DNA of 64,000 nt from Ophiura sarsii (lineage: Eukaryota; Echinodermata; Ophiuroidea; Amphilepidida; Ophiuridae), in contig CM069444.1 of NCBI GenBank assembly GCA_035610835.1, positions 4,701,172 through 4,765,171 of the forward strand, in the 5' to 3' direction. The notes beneath the pieces are model-generated. The model made no database searches and had not been told where the DNA came from. It was given only the letters and a program-made list of their open reading frames with translations. Below, piece by piece: positions 42,472-53,533 of this stretch; within the stretch, counting starts at the first letter, position 1, and every line of letters starts with the position of its first letter. The position numbers and the translations under genes are program-made.

Positions 42472-45204
42472 CTGTGTAAATGAAATAATTAAAATAATTA
42501 GTCGCATGTTTATCAATTTTATTCAGTAAAGTTTTGATTTATGATTTAATTGAGTACCGTAATATCTAGCAAATGGATTGCACACACAAAAAAAGGTTTT
42601 AAAATTTGAGAAGGCTTACCTTGGAAAGCAGAAGACTGGGCAGAGATGAACCCCACATGTAGGGCAGCCATAGAGAGTCCTAACGTAACCGCCTGATGCT
42701 GTCTTCTTCTTCTCTGATGAGCATTGCCTACAACTCCTTGGAGAATTGGTCCCCATATGCTCTGAAGAGTGCAAACCGTTGAAGTTTCGGAGCGAGACGG
42801 GTTGTGCTGCAGCCTGTCTAGAAACTTTCTGCCCGTGGCAGTAGCCGTCAATCAGCTGACTTGCTATCTCCATAGTATAGTGTGTGTGGGTCAGATGACC
42901 TGGCTTGGGGTTCAACTCTCCATCTGATCCCATCTCATCATCAGTATCGGCATTGTTGGTGGCATGGTGCTTATAACAGATCCAGGAGTTTACTCGAGCC
43001 AGGTCAACTAAAAAATACAAGACCTGCTTCCACCATAGCTGAGATTTCCTGTTTATGGCGTGGTAGGATCGTAGTTGATCATTACGATCTACACCACCCA
43101 TATTCTGGCAATAGGCGATAACTGCTGGGGGAGCTGGTACGCTTTGTGGTTCCCGTCTTGCCCCGTCCGTCGTGTATCGCCGGGTGACAAAATCCTCTTC
43201 AGAGTTTCGATATCCATTGTGTGCTGAGGATAGGATGGACAGAAGGGATGAGTCATTCCATAAAGTGTAGGTGATTGGCCCCTTCTGCCGCACATAAAAT
43301 GTACCTCTTGGCGTTTTCTTGATCTGCTGAACGGCCTTCAGGTTGAGGGTATTTCTTTTAGGAGCCTGTGATAGATCATTGGGCAGTCCTGCTGAGTTGG
43401 TCTTTATGGCGCCAGTGAGGTAGGTGTTTCGTCCCAGTAGATTTGATGCCAAATCCATGTGCGAGTACAGCTTGTCAGTGTAAACATTATGGAACTTATC
43501 CAGATGAGTCGAAGCCACTTCGAAGGCCACATCAGCATACTTGATTGGTTTGGCTGAAGGTACATGTATCTTGAAGTTACATAAGTAACCTGTTGCTGCC
43601 TCAGCCATGGCGTAGACCTTGAATCCGGCTCGTATCGGTTTGGATGGCATGAAAAACTTCTGACACCACGCCTTAAAGCCCCTGTAAGGCACCATTGCCT
43701 CATCAATGGCAAGATGTTTCATGCAATTGTAATTCTTTCTGCAACTAGCAAGCACAGCGTCCCATACGGTTCTGAAGTAAAACTTCGGGTGTGAGCGGAT
43801 GTAATTGAACTTATCCTGCTTTTCCCTTGTGGTACTTGATGGCATTTCTTTTGGATCCTCGTTTGGGTCGGAGCATGCCAAGTGTGTGCTGATTTGCTGA
43901 AATCGGTTCTTTGTCATGGTTTTGCAGATGAGCGCATTCCGGAACCCAGGGTGATCAGACCAGTAGTCATCCTGGTCAGAAAGTATACAAAGTCCCATCA
44001 CCATTCGTATACCGAACCAGGCACGAATCTCTTCGGTGGTGGTTGGATTGAGGTTCTTCTGTGCTAGCTTGATGTTGGTCATGTCAGCTATGAAGGTAAA
44101 TAGTGCCACTGGAAAGAACTTTAGAAAATAATCCACGGGACGCTGGAGTTTTGGAAAAGTAGGTCCCGGTGGTCTCTCCTCAGTACAACCAATGAAATCA
44201 TGGGTCGGAACCTTTGACAGGCGGCTTGTCCAGTTGGTATTAGGTGGCTCACCGGCAGGCATAGGTGCAGAAGGCCCATCAGGGTTGGCATCTGGCCCTG
44301 GTTCAACGATCTTCCGACGTCTAACACGCTGTCTAGTCTGCTGCCGTGGCTGAGGATCATCTTCATCAACTTCACCTTGCTCATCTTCGTCACCTTCATC
44401 TAGATCATCTTCATCAACACCATCATCATTATCTGGGTCATATGTATAGTCCTCAGCACTCTCATAATCATCAACCATGCCAAGCATGTTGGCGATATCA
44501 TTATCAGTCAGCAGCTCTCTGTCATCCGGAAGATCATCTTCTTCCCCATCTTCTTCGCTTTCATACATGTTATCTTGGGCTGCATCTTCTTCACTTTCAT
44601 CTACCTGATCTATCCGCTCTTCTTCAATCTCAGACTCTTCTGCTTGTGCACGGTACTTCCCTCTATCCTGTTCTACAAGGCTCCTCCTCGCTGCTTCCCT
44701 CATCATTGTTTTCTCTTCTCTTTTTCTGGACTCAATACAGCGCTGCTGTTTCTCTTTGGGTAAAAGCGACTTTTTCTTTGATGTTGGTTTTGCAGATGGT
44801 CCTGCACGTGTTGTCCCTCCAGTGGATGTTCCTGGTTGATCTGTCTTTTTCTTTTCGGACTCTTTTTTTCTGGATCTCTCGGTCTGACTCTCTCTTTCTT
44901 CATTGGAACTAGTTGTTTGCTTTGACTTCTTTTTCTTTGAAGATGTGGACGCCTTCTGTCTTTTCTTTGAGTTTTTCTTCTTGTGAGCTTGATGAGGATC
45001 ACTTGTCTCAGACTCATCAGGTGATGTTTCTTCTCTCTTTTTCTTCTTAGACTTGCTACCATTGTCCGCTATAATTGGTCTACCCCTCATGATAGCAGCT
45101 CTTCTTGCACGTTTTCTCCTCCCAGCCAGTACAGAATTTGTAAATGTGTCACCTTCACTCTTAGACATACCAGCCTGAAGTTGTAGTGCTTCACGGCTCG
45201 TCAT
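42426..45204 (-). CDS. piggyBac-like transposase, two coding exons, 876 aa
   Basis: Exon 1 is 45,204-42,620 and exon 2 is 42,471-42,426; the donor is GTAAGC, the acceptor is ATTTCATTTACACAG, and the phases match. The N-terminal about 340 residues are a Lys-rich stretch and then an acidic one, longer than in most piggyBac enzymes. The DDE-like domain follows. IDEAMVPYRG gives D501, VYTDKLYS gives D577 and MGGVDRNDQ gives D706, with D709 three residues on. These are the family's catalytic positions, all present. The C-terminal Cys-rich domain (C825, C828, C847, C850, C855, C859) normally binds terminal DNA. Reading exon 1 alone would stop at CFPR; splicing extends it to CFPRYHARVGIPVDGGNY, matching the usual aromatic end of the domain. 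No inactivating break is seen, so it may be active or recently so. Confidence 0.9.
42620..45204 (-). CDS. piggyBac-like transposase, exon 1
   Basis: Carries nearly the whole protein (861 codons plus 2 bases). The ATG opens MTSREALQLQAGMSKSEGDT. A second in-frame Met follows 12 residues later and could also serve. Confidence 0.9.
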
Positions 45205-45306
45205 ATTTCACAGAGGGTGAACTTGAAGTTGCTTAGATAAATATCTCTAGATTTCTACAACAAAGTTGTCTAAAATGATCAGAGGACGATGTCTCATTTT
45301 TCACTC

Positions 45307-45314
45307 CTTATATA
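45307..45314 (-). promoter_or_regulatory. TATA box of the piggyBac transposase
   Basis: TATATAAG on the minus strand, 103 bp upstream of the ATG. No other good TATA lies closer. Confidence 0.65.
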
Positions 45315-45352
45315 CCCTCGGGTGTGCTGGCAATTTACATAATTTCTCTCTG

Positions 45353-45545
45353 ATTGGTGTATTTTTCCCGCCATATTTAGATTCTTGATATGGGCGGGAA
45401 AATCCACCAATAATATTGTCAACATTTCCCGCCAAAATAAGTGTACCTTGATTGGGTGGATTTTCCCCGCCATATTTAGATTCTTGATATGGGCGGGAAA
45501 ATCCACCAATAATATTGTCAACATTTCCGGTACTTGCAATAAGAA
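45353..45545. promoter_or_regulatory. Two roughly 96-bp repeats with E2F-like sites
   Basis: Each unit has TTCCCGCC and GGGCGGGAAAA around CATATTTAGATTCTTGATAT. The spacer of unit 1 adds TTTCCCGCCAAAA (45,425-45,437), the classic E2F sequence. They lie 40-240 bp upstream of the transposase TATA box. Confidence 0.65.
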
Positions 45546-46410
45546 ATTTGACACCATTGATTTCATATTTGATGACATGGGTTACTATATATACCATGAT
45601 AAGTTATAGTATTAGTGTCAGCGCACAAACAGAGGAGTTGTATAGTGATGCTTCCCCGCATCAACAATCTCCCCGCCTCACCAAGGCAGCGCTGGCACCC
45701 GTGGTACAGTGGATGGAGCTTGGAGTAACTATACATAGGTTCATGGACAAAGCCTGGGGTCCACCATGATTCTCCCCTGAAAGACTCGCCATCCACTCTC
45801 TATTTTTTAATTTCCTGCTAAATTTGACACCATTGATTTCATATTTGATGACATGGGTTACTATATATACCATGATAAGTTATAGTATTAGTGTCAGCGC
45901 ACAAACAGAGGAGTTGTATAGTGATGCTTCCCCGCATCAACAATCTCCCCGCCTCACCAAGGCAGCGCTGGCACCTGTGGTACAGTGGATGGAGCTTGGA
46001 GTAACTATACATAGGTTCATGGACAAAGCCTGGGGTCCACCATGATTCTCCCCTGAAAGACTCGCCATCCACTCTCTATTTTTTTAATTTCCTGCTAAAT
46101 TTGACACCATTGATTTCATATTTGATGACATGGGTTACTATATATACCATGATAAGTTATAGTATTAGTGTCAGCGCACAAACAGAGGAGTTGTATAGTG
46201 ATGCTTCCCGCATCAACAACCTCCCCGCCTCACCAAGGCAGTGCTGGCACCCGTGGTAGAGTGGATGGAACTTGGAGTAACTATACATAGGTTCATGGAC
46301 AATGCCTGGGGTCCGCCATGATTCTTCCCCTGAAAGACTCGCCAGCCATTCTGTATTTTTTTTAATTCCTGCTCATTTTGACACCATTGATTGTATATTT
46401 GATGACATTA
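45544..46410. repeat. 276-bp tandem repeat, three copies plus a partial fourth
   Basis: Copies start at 45,544, 45,820 and 46,097; the partial copy starts about 46,372. The first two are almost identical, the third is diverged. Each has ACTATATATACCATG. Two parallel sets of ORFs (SVSAQTEELYSDASPHQQ and antisense) come from the repetition. Confidence 0.92.
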
Positions 46411-46579
46411 CTATTTTAAATGTAATTAGTTAATGAACCTCATATAAATATACTACGGCAATTTACGGCTGGTACTGGCACATTGTACGACTTGTAAATA
46501 AATTATGAAATGTGGTCCATATTCTGTTAATTACAGTATTTGTCTTGTACATTTATATCCCTAGTTGGTCAAATATACT

Positions 46580-46900
46580 AAATGCTAAAAAGTGCTAAAC
46601 ATACTGTCCTTTTCACCCCAAGCACTGAATGCTACATGTTAATAATGCTACCTATCTGTACTCCACTAAAGAACTAAGTGCTAAAAAATGCTACACTCAT
46701 ATCCCTAGTTGGTCAAAAACTAAAGGCTAAAAAGTGCTAAACATACTGTCCTTTTCACCCCAAGCACTAAGTGCTAAATAATGCTACCTATCTGTACTGC
46801 ACTAAAGAACTAAGTGCTAAAAAATGCTACTCTCACTGTGTACTATCATGGCAAAGAACTGAGTGCTAATAAATGTTAATTTAGCATTTTTTAGCACTCG
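46580..46900. repeat. Subterminal AGTGCTAAAAAATGCTA motif array, right
   Basis: At least eight copies of the motif. A longer unit (TCCCTAGTTGGTCAAA, then CATACTGTCCTTTTCACCCC) is repeated twice, near 46,557 and 46,702. Confidence 0.85.
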
Positions 46901-47008
46901 GGGGGGTTAGGGTTAGGAAACATAAGAAACATTGTTAAAACAATCTTGCAAACCTACAGTCTGAAGACCTTGTTGAACCTACCCTTTATGCCTTTGATTT
47001 GAACCATA

Positions 47009-47642
47009 CAGGGTGAGTCAAGAATAATGGGCCCCCTTTTAGAGAAAGCGCCACAGAAATGTCAGGCCTGCATTCAAAACCAATGATGGTGGTACAAAGA
47101 CCGCATAATTGGCTTGAATTCAAGAAAGAAAAGTGAAAAGAGGCATCTCAGCTGATTCAGAGAGCAAACGTCATTAGAATACATTAACAAATGGCTCAAT
47201 AAGGCAACCATCCTGTGGATTGGATTCAACATTTGGGGCTTAACTACAATTATTAACTGTAAAGTGGTAATTTTTGTGTGGTTAAATATTCGGGCTTTGC
47301 CAATTTTCAGCCATTTCGCTTGTTTTTAAATTCATGATTTGAAAGTTCATTACATAGACTTTAATAAACAAAATAAATATATTTGCATGTTTTTATTTTC
47401 ACGGTAGAGGCTTCAAACACGAAAATTAATTATGTAGCGCGGAAATGTCCATGTTTACAGTAGTGTAACATGATAAATCATAAAGCAATGGTTGATTTTT
47501 AAAATTCTTCTTTTTAATTAAAGCCAAATTATAGGTCTCTCTCTCTAGTGCTACCATTGATTTTGAATATGCATGCCTAATTTTTGTGTGAACGCCTTTG
47601 TGAAAAAAGTGCCCGTTCTGGCGTTCTTTCTGACTCACCCTG
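47009..47642. mobile_element. TA-flanked TIR element, CAGGGTGAGTCA ends
   Basis: The termini are CAGGGTGAGTCAAGAA and the complement of CAGGGTGAGTCAGAAAGAAC, with TA outside both. About 634 bp, non-coding. The ends are shared with 17,975-18,535. Confidence 0.75.
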
Positions 47643-48222
47643 TATGTAGCCTTTTGACAAATCATGTAAAGTTCTGACACCACTACTAAAATTCATCTAT
47701 CACTGCATTTATTTTTCTGTACAGATAGGATAGCTCAACTAGCAGAGCAAACAAGCCAGTATTTGTTCTTTGTCAGGTTGGTGGGGGAGTGTCTCCAATG
47801 CCCTCTATTGACTGGTATTGACAAACATGCAAACAGCCAATTGCACAATGTCAACAATGCTCAATGTAGCTCATGAAGTGGGACATGGAGGACGGGTCAA
47901 CGCTAGCATCAGCAACAGGAGGAGGAAGGCTGGGAGACCCCGTTGATTCTTCTGCCCACGTTTGACAAAACTAGCGTTTGTAGAAACTAGCGTTTGTAGA
48001 AACTAGCGTATCTTCAGCTATACTTTCTTCAAGCTGCTTACAAACCACCAGTCAGTTGGACGGACCGAGACACAAACAATTTTTATATATTACCAAGCCA
48101 ACTATAACCTGCTGAAAACAAGTTCTGTGGTGACTGTGGATCAGGATATAATTTGGATTTACTTTGCCATGCTAGCTGTCATTTTGGAACTCTCACTATA
48201 CTGATTGATACTGACTGATAGA

Positions 48223-48231
48223 GCCAATCAA
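48223..48231. promoter_or_regulatory. CCAAT box upstream of the OSGIN-family gene
   Basis: AGCCAATCA, 83 bp before the start codon. No TATA box is evident nearby. Confidence 0.4.
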
Positions 48232-48313
48232 ACATAATGCAACGCACGGTGTCCTAAAAGCGCACATCTACAGTTTTACCCATTCGGTCAGATTCATTCA
48301 AAAGATTGCAATC

Positions 48314-48440
48314 ATGGCTGAAGTTGACACTGCTCTAGACGAGAACGATAATTTGGTGGACGAGGGCAACATTACACCTAAGAAATGCAGGAAGTGTGCG
48401 TGTAGCAAGGACCATTGTTACTCACAAGTGGTTGTCATTG
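48314..48440 (+). CDS. OSGIN-family gene, exon 1
   Basis: MAEVDTALDENDNLVDEGNI and following; 42 codons plus one base, ending ATTG with donor GTAAGT. The intron falls inside the first Gly codon of the GNGPSG loop. Confidence 0.85.
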
Positions 48441-51235
48441 GTAAGTTTCTGTTTCTAGAAAGTTTGTGGTTTTGCATGACTATTTGAAAAAATATGGGAA
48501 TTTTAATAACAAGTTAAAAGATTGGTGTATTTTCTTTAATGATTATGATTGAATTTGGTAAATCTCGGTGAAAATCTATCTGGGGAATCATGTTTCCAAA
48601 ATTACATTTTCGGAGCCTATGTTATGTTATGTACCTTTTTCGTGATTGCGCAATGACACTGGGGAATGAGGGTCCACCGGCATGGTGCTTCTGTTGGATT
48701 TTTCCGGGGTAGGGGGTTAATATGATAGCCAAAGTCTGTCACAGTATCACTAGATGTTGTTCAAGAGTGAATCTAGAATCAGCCAAAACTTACTCGAATC
48801 AATCATCAAATAGACCCTTATTTCAGACGATAAGGAATGAAAACTTTAAGACAGTTTTTACTTTAAATACAAAGCAGGAATTGGAATTTTCAGGATTTTG
48901 CCTGAATTCAAACTTAAATTGTTTTCTCCACTTTTATTTGCAGTCCATTTTTGGCCTAAAGTTATTTCCCAATTTCATATACATTTTCTAGGTTTTGTTT
49001 TGACAATGACATGCAAATTCATTCTCATGTTCAGGCCTGCTCATGTTTAAAAAAGTATACTAATGTCTACTTGCACATTGTGGTTGTGAAATGTGCTCTA
49101 CAAATCCATATCACGCCATATGTATTGAGTTCTCAGGCGTGAAACCAATCAATAGTACAATCCAGATCTACTTTTGAGACTATTCAAACTGATCTATTTT
49201 TATTAATCAATATCAACATTCAGATTGACAATTGCATAATACAAGTGTGGCACATGTTTGGTGCATGCACTGTACAGTGAGCTCAATACTAAGACTGTCA
49301 TCAAGACTCGACCGGGGCAATCAATGCGGAATATCCGGTCAAATTTTGAAACCAATAAAACTTTAAACTTATAGATCTATTTTTACTAATCAATAACCAA
49401 AAGTCTGATACATATTAATTATAGAATAGTACAGGCCACACTTGTTTGTTGCGATGCATGGTACTGCGTACTGCACAATGAGCTCGATACAAACCAGTGC
49501 AATTCAGGAAACCGTTTTATCTCCACGGTCGTTGGGACCCTCAACATTGATTGGTGGGGGCAGGGGAGGGATATGAGTAACTAGATGGCTGAAGCTCTAA
49601 TACCAGTTTGTTGCAAAATCAGCGCTTACAAATTGTCTGGACTCTGGGGTTCCAACTTCCAACACCAAATGTCCTAGATTGTGGGTACCCGGAATTAAAA
49701 CCAGCCAGTACTACAAATTACAAAATGAGTCTACTTTAACGACAGCGCATGCAGATGGTTATGAAGACAGTTGAGTTGTCAAATTCGGATTTGGTTTGGT
49801 CGGGGTGTGCCGATGGAGATTCAAAACCCATTCCCATTTTTAGGGTTGATTTTGGAAAAATCAGTACCCATTTTTAGGGGTTTTGCTTCATTTTAGACCT
49901 AATTTTTGCAAATTTTCGCGAAAATAGACAAAAATTTCGCGAAAATAGACCCATTTGTAAAAAGTGACCCCATTATTAGGGATTTCCAGCACAAAATCAT
50001 ACCCCATGTTTAGGGATTTTGTGCCCAAAAAGCTACCCATTAGAGCGGCACACCCCCGTATACCGTCTTGGGTGGGTACCCCCCCCCCCCCACGGGTGTC
50101 AAATCCATGAACTTTGTCTGGGCTCCTATTAAGATGATTGATAATGGATAGCTGCCATTGCTTAGTTACATAAGAACGACTGTGTATTTAGCAAGTCATT
50201 GTTGCTATGGATGGACGGAAGAGTCTGTCAAATACTCAAGTAGTGAAGCATGCAATCTGTCAGAAAGAAATGATTTAAATTGCACACTTTCCTCCTCAGT
50301 CATGCAAGTCTTTACCCACTTACCAATCAATAGGCAACCATTTTAGAGTTCAATTTAGGCATACCGTAAAAGCCAATATTTTGATATCATAGACATTTCG
50401 CGAATTTATTTTTTTCGCGGCCGACTTTCTGGATCTGGTAAGACTGTTCATCCAATCGAAACACCTTTTCATCCAGAATAAGATCAATTACTTTGATTTA
50501 TCTGTGTACAGACTCACAGTGGACAATACAAATTAATGAATGATCCCATGTACATTGTAGGAAACCAATTATAGTGCAACTTCCAGGGGCTGATCCAGGA
50601 ATTCTCAAGTTGGAGGGCGCCAAAGCGGGGGTCAAGGGTGCAGAGCCCTGTGCCGCCCTTGGAGATTTTGTTAAATGTTTTTCACACGTTTTACACATTT
50701 TCTTACACGTTTTTACATGTTTTAAACATTTTCACCCTGTCAAAAATGCGCCCTATCAAAAATAAGGAGGGGTGGCGCAGGCGCCCTGTCAAACAGGCGC
50801 TCTGTCAAAAATAAGGGGGGGGGGGGGCTGTGTCAAAAATTAGGGCAGGGGTATTTATTAATTGTTTATCCTCCCTAAAGTTCATTTGTTAAACACTAAA
50901 CCGTGCATTTGAAATTTTAGGGTAACAAATCACAACAACCAGATTTTTCATCATGGCTTTTGGGATTAATTTGTCTTTTATGATTTTATATCCTTCATTC
51001 ACCCGTATCCTTAATATAGATCAAATTATTATTCTCATATAATTACAACATTTTATATTATTATCGATTATTGTACGATTGTAACAATTAGTTTCAGAAG
51101 TTTGTAATTTATAAAAACACAACCATCCAAATAAATATTGATCTCAATATCCCTATGTTTGTGTACAAATTGCAATTTGTACAAAGGTTGAGGTTCGTCC
51201 AGGGCTGGGCCGGGTCGGGGGGGGGGGGGGGGCAC

Positions 51236-51275
<40 letters not shown>

Positions 51276-53295
51276 GGCCGGGTGCTATGCTATAACTTAC
51301 ACTACAAGTTGATAAGGAAGTAGATCTTTATCATTATTAAAGTAGTATTTGTTATCAAAAAGTCCTTTTTCTTTACTAAATAAATAATATGGCAGGATTA
51401 TTTATAGTATTTGTAATCAACAAGTTCGTTTGTTTTACTATAGATATGGCAGGATATATTTATGAACCTGGCCAAGTTGAACTCATGGGCAAGGTTGGGT
51501 TACTGTCCGAGTGGAAGTTCATGCAAGTGCTAGGTATTTATTTAACCAGCGCTTCCCAGACTAAACAATTCGAGACTATATGTTTACCTGGGGTTTGTTG
51601 CTGCTACATGAGATAGAACTTGTGTGCGCGCAAACCAAGTACTGCTGGTCGTGTGTTGGAGTAGGGTTAGGCCTTTAGGGTTATAGAAAATCTGAAGATA
51701 TTCCAGTTGCCCCAAAATGTAACCTGTTTTTCTCCACCGATACACCCCAAAAACATGCCTGGGGAGTAAGGGTTAATGACTGAATATTGAATGTTAAAAT
51801 GTGGCCTTTAGATAGGTCAGTTATTCAATCTCTTGCAGCACATCCTGTCCCAAATGAAATATGAGTTCAGTCCCCCCCATCCCCGGTATTCTATCACATC
51901 ATTATGTTATTGTCAATCTATTTATCTTGCAGGTAATGGACCCTCCGGAATCTGTCTTTCATATCTTCTGTCCGGTAACTGGCCGTATTTCACGGGGGAA
52001 CCACACCCAGACCCGTATCTGCAAATCAAACTCAGAGAGGATGTGTCTATTATAGAGCAGGTAAAGATTAGAACTGGAATCGGCCACTCGCGGAAATATA
52101 ATACTATCACATGAGCGGCAAAGCCGCTCACGAGCGGCTTGAGAGGCCTGGGTAATCCACCAAACCCGGCCTTGCCAAAGCATGGCGCGGTTCCCGGCCC
52201 GTCCAGATCATTTTGACATAAGTTTACATGGGCCCAACCATACTCTTCCGCGCACATCGTAAACCAACGGAGCAATTCTAACGGTTGGTGTTAGGGCGGC
52301 ACTCTTACAGTAGATGTCAAAAAAGTGATGGACACTAACGGGTGCTATCAGCATGGGTGTTCCTTGCTGGTTAACTTTGTGCGCAAATATTCGCGGTACT
52401 ATTATTCTAAGTACTATAGAAGTGTTGAACCAATTAAACTGTGAATATTTATTTACCAGAAAATTTTAAATAAGAGGAAACTATTTATAAACGTCAGAAC
52501 AATATTAAAATTAATTAAACGAAGAGTATTTGTTTGTTTGGCAACTTTTCTTTGCACAGAGGCTCCCTTAGGAGTCATAAAACATAAAGTGGATTATCCA
52601 GGTCCCTCACGGCTTCGCGGTTCGAAATCAGTGTACTAAGGCCGTGAGTGACCGATTCCAGTTCTAGTAAAGATTAGACAGGTTGCTTTTAGTAGACATT
52701 TAATTGAAGTTATAGGACCACCGTGTCCCAATATTTGCCCACTCAATTAACATTTCCATTGATTTAAAATGAAATATATAGCTATTTTTACGAATGACAC
52801 ATTTGTTCAGTGTCAATTGTTAACTTTAAGATTATGCAAATCAGAACTAAAGTAAAAGAATGGTGGCCTGGACAAATTTAATTCGTTATTTTTTTAATTT
52901 TCATTTAATATTTGATTTGCAAACTTGTTTAAGAAATGGAGATATATAAATGGGATGCCCAAACCATGAAACGGCCATGTATGCCAACATGGTTATAAAT
53001 GGACCCTGTTCCAGGCTTACAGAAAATGATGCAGCTCCTGGTACCATTTGATCTATGCCATGTATGTTAATTACTTGGTAAAATCATTGTCTACATTTTG
53101 CAGGATTTAGATTTCCTTAGTGGTGGCTTAGAAGGGCGTTCACGCAACCCTGTGGCCTTACTTTTTGACACTCTGCACCAACCCAACGCTGACCTCGGCG
53201 ATGAGGAGAAATCCAGGCTGGAATGGCGCCATCATGAGAGCAAAAGAATACAGCACGTCGTACTGGGAAAAGGGCAACCCGGAGGATCATGGAGG
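48314..53295 (+). CDS. OSGIN-family flavoprotein (oxidative stress-induced growth inhibitor), first three coding exons
   Basis: Exons 48,314-48,440, 51,933-52,060 and 53,104-53,295 join in frame (phases 1 and 0) into 149 residues. QVVVIGNGPSGICLSYLLSG (residues 38-57) is a dinucleotide-binding motif (G-x-G-x-S-G) and is close to vertebrate OSGIN1/OSGIN2. DLDFLSGGLEGRSRNPVALL and VVLGKGQPGGSW are further family blocks. OSGIN proteins are FAD/NAD(P)-binding monooxygenase-like proteins induced by stress in vertebrates; that role is family knowledge, not visible here. The Cys-rich leader CRKCACSKDHC (25-35) is unusual to my eye. About two thirds of a typical OSGIN is missing, so later exons should lie beyond 64,000 or were not recognised in the last 10 kb. 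Confidence 0.88.
49805..50062. mobile_element. MITE-like element in OSGIN intron 1
   Basis: The short inverted ends GGGTGTGCCG and CGGCACACCC enclose repeated CCATTTTTAGGG and TTTTCGCGAAAATAGAC motifs. Confidence 0.5.
51216..51276. repeat. G-run followed by long C-run in OSGIN intron 1
   Basis: GGCCGGGTC leads into about 18 G, CACGT, about 37 C, then GGGGCCGGG. The whole is roughly palindromic; run lengths may be unreliable. Confidence 0.85.
51933..52060 (+). CDS. OSGIN-family gene, exon 2
   Basis: The acceptor is TTTATCTTGCAG. Encodes GNGPSGICLSYLLSGNWPYF to DVSIIEQ. The donor GTAAAG is part of an 8-bp duplication made by the adjacent hAT-like element. Confidence 0.92.
52069..52666. mobile_element. 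hAT-like MITE abutting the OSGIN exon 2 splice donor
   Basis: The termini are TAGAACTGGAATCGG and its complement. GTAAAGAT is duplicated exactly outside both ends (52,061-52,068 and 52,667-52,674). The left TSD copy is the 5' splice site of intron 2. A small GAGCGGCAAAGCCGCTC stem lies near the left end. Confidence 0.9.
53104..53295 (+). CDS. OSGIN-family gene, exon 3
   Basis: The acceptor is TCTACATTTTGCAG. 64 codons from DLDFLSGGLEGRSRN to GQPGGSWR, donor GTAAGA, phase 0. Confidence 0.92.
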
Positions 53296-53533
53296 GTAAG
53301 ATTCATAAAACTGAATATTGACCATTTTTGAGGATGGTTTGTGATGGTGCTCTGTTTAATAAGGCTATATTTTAAAAAAAATTGTCTCAAAGTTCTTCAG
53401 TTTTTCAAAACCTAATGCGGAATGAGGTTTTTTGAAAGTTTTTTTTAAAAATATTTATAAATATAAAATATTGAAATCCTGAAAATGATGTAGACTGTAG
53501 GCCGTGCATGTTTTATTCCTTCAGAAAACAATT

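Larger units (their letters stand above)
41556..46905. mobile_element. piggyBac-like DNA transposon
   Basis: The element is defined by its transposase gene (42,426-45,204, minus) and by arrays of AGTGCTAAAAAATGCTA motifs on both sides (41,580-41,820 and 46,580-46,900). CCCTAACCCC lies in inverse orientation just outside each array. A TTAA is present at the left (41,556-41,559). At the right the expected TTAA reads TTAG, so the exact right boundary is uncertain. Confidence 0.75.

Noticed and set aside
44346..44912. 188-codon plus-strand ORF rich in His and Leu
   Set aside because: Antisense of the acidic N-terminal region of the piggyBac transposase.
45515..46072. Duplicated ORFs reading SVSAQTEELYSDASPHQQ
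   Set aside because: They fall inside the 276-bp tandem repeat, are truncated in the third copy and match no domain I know.
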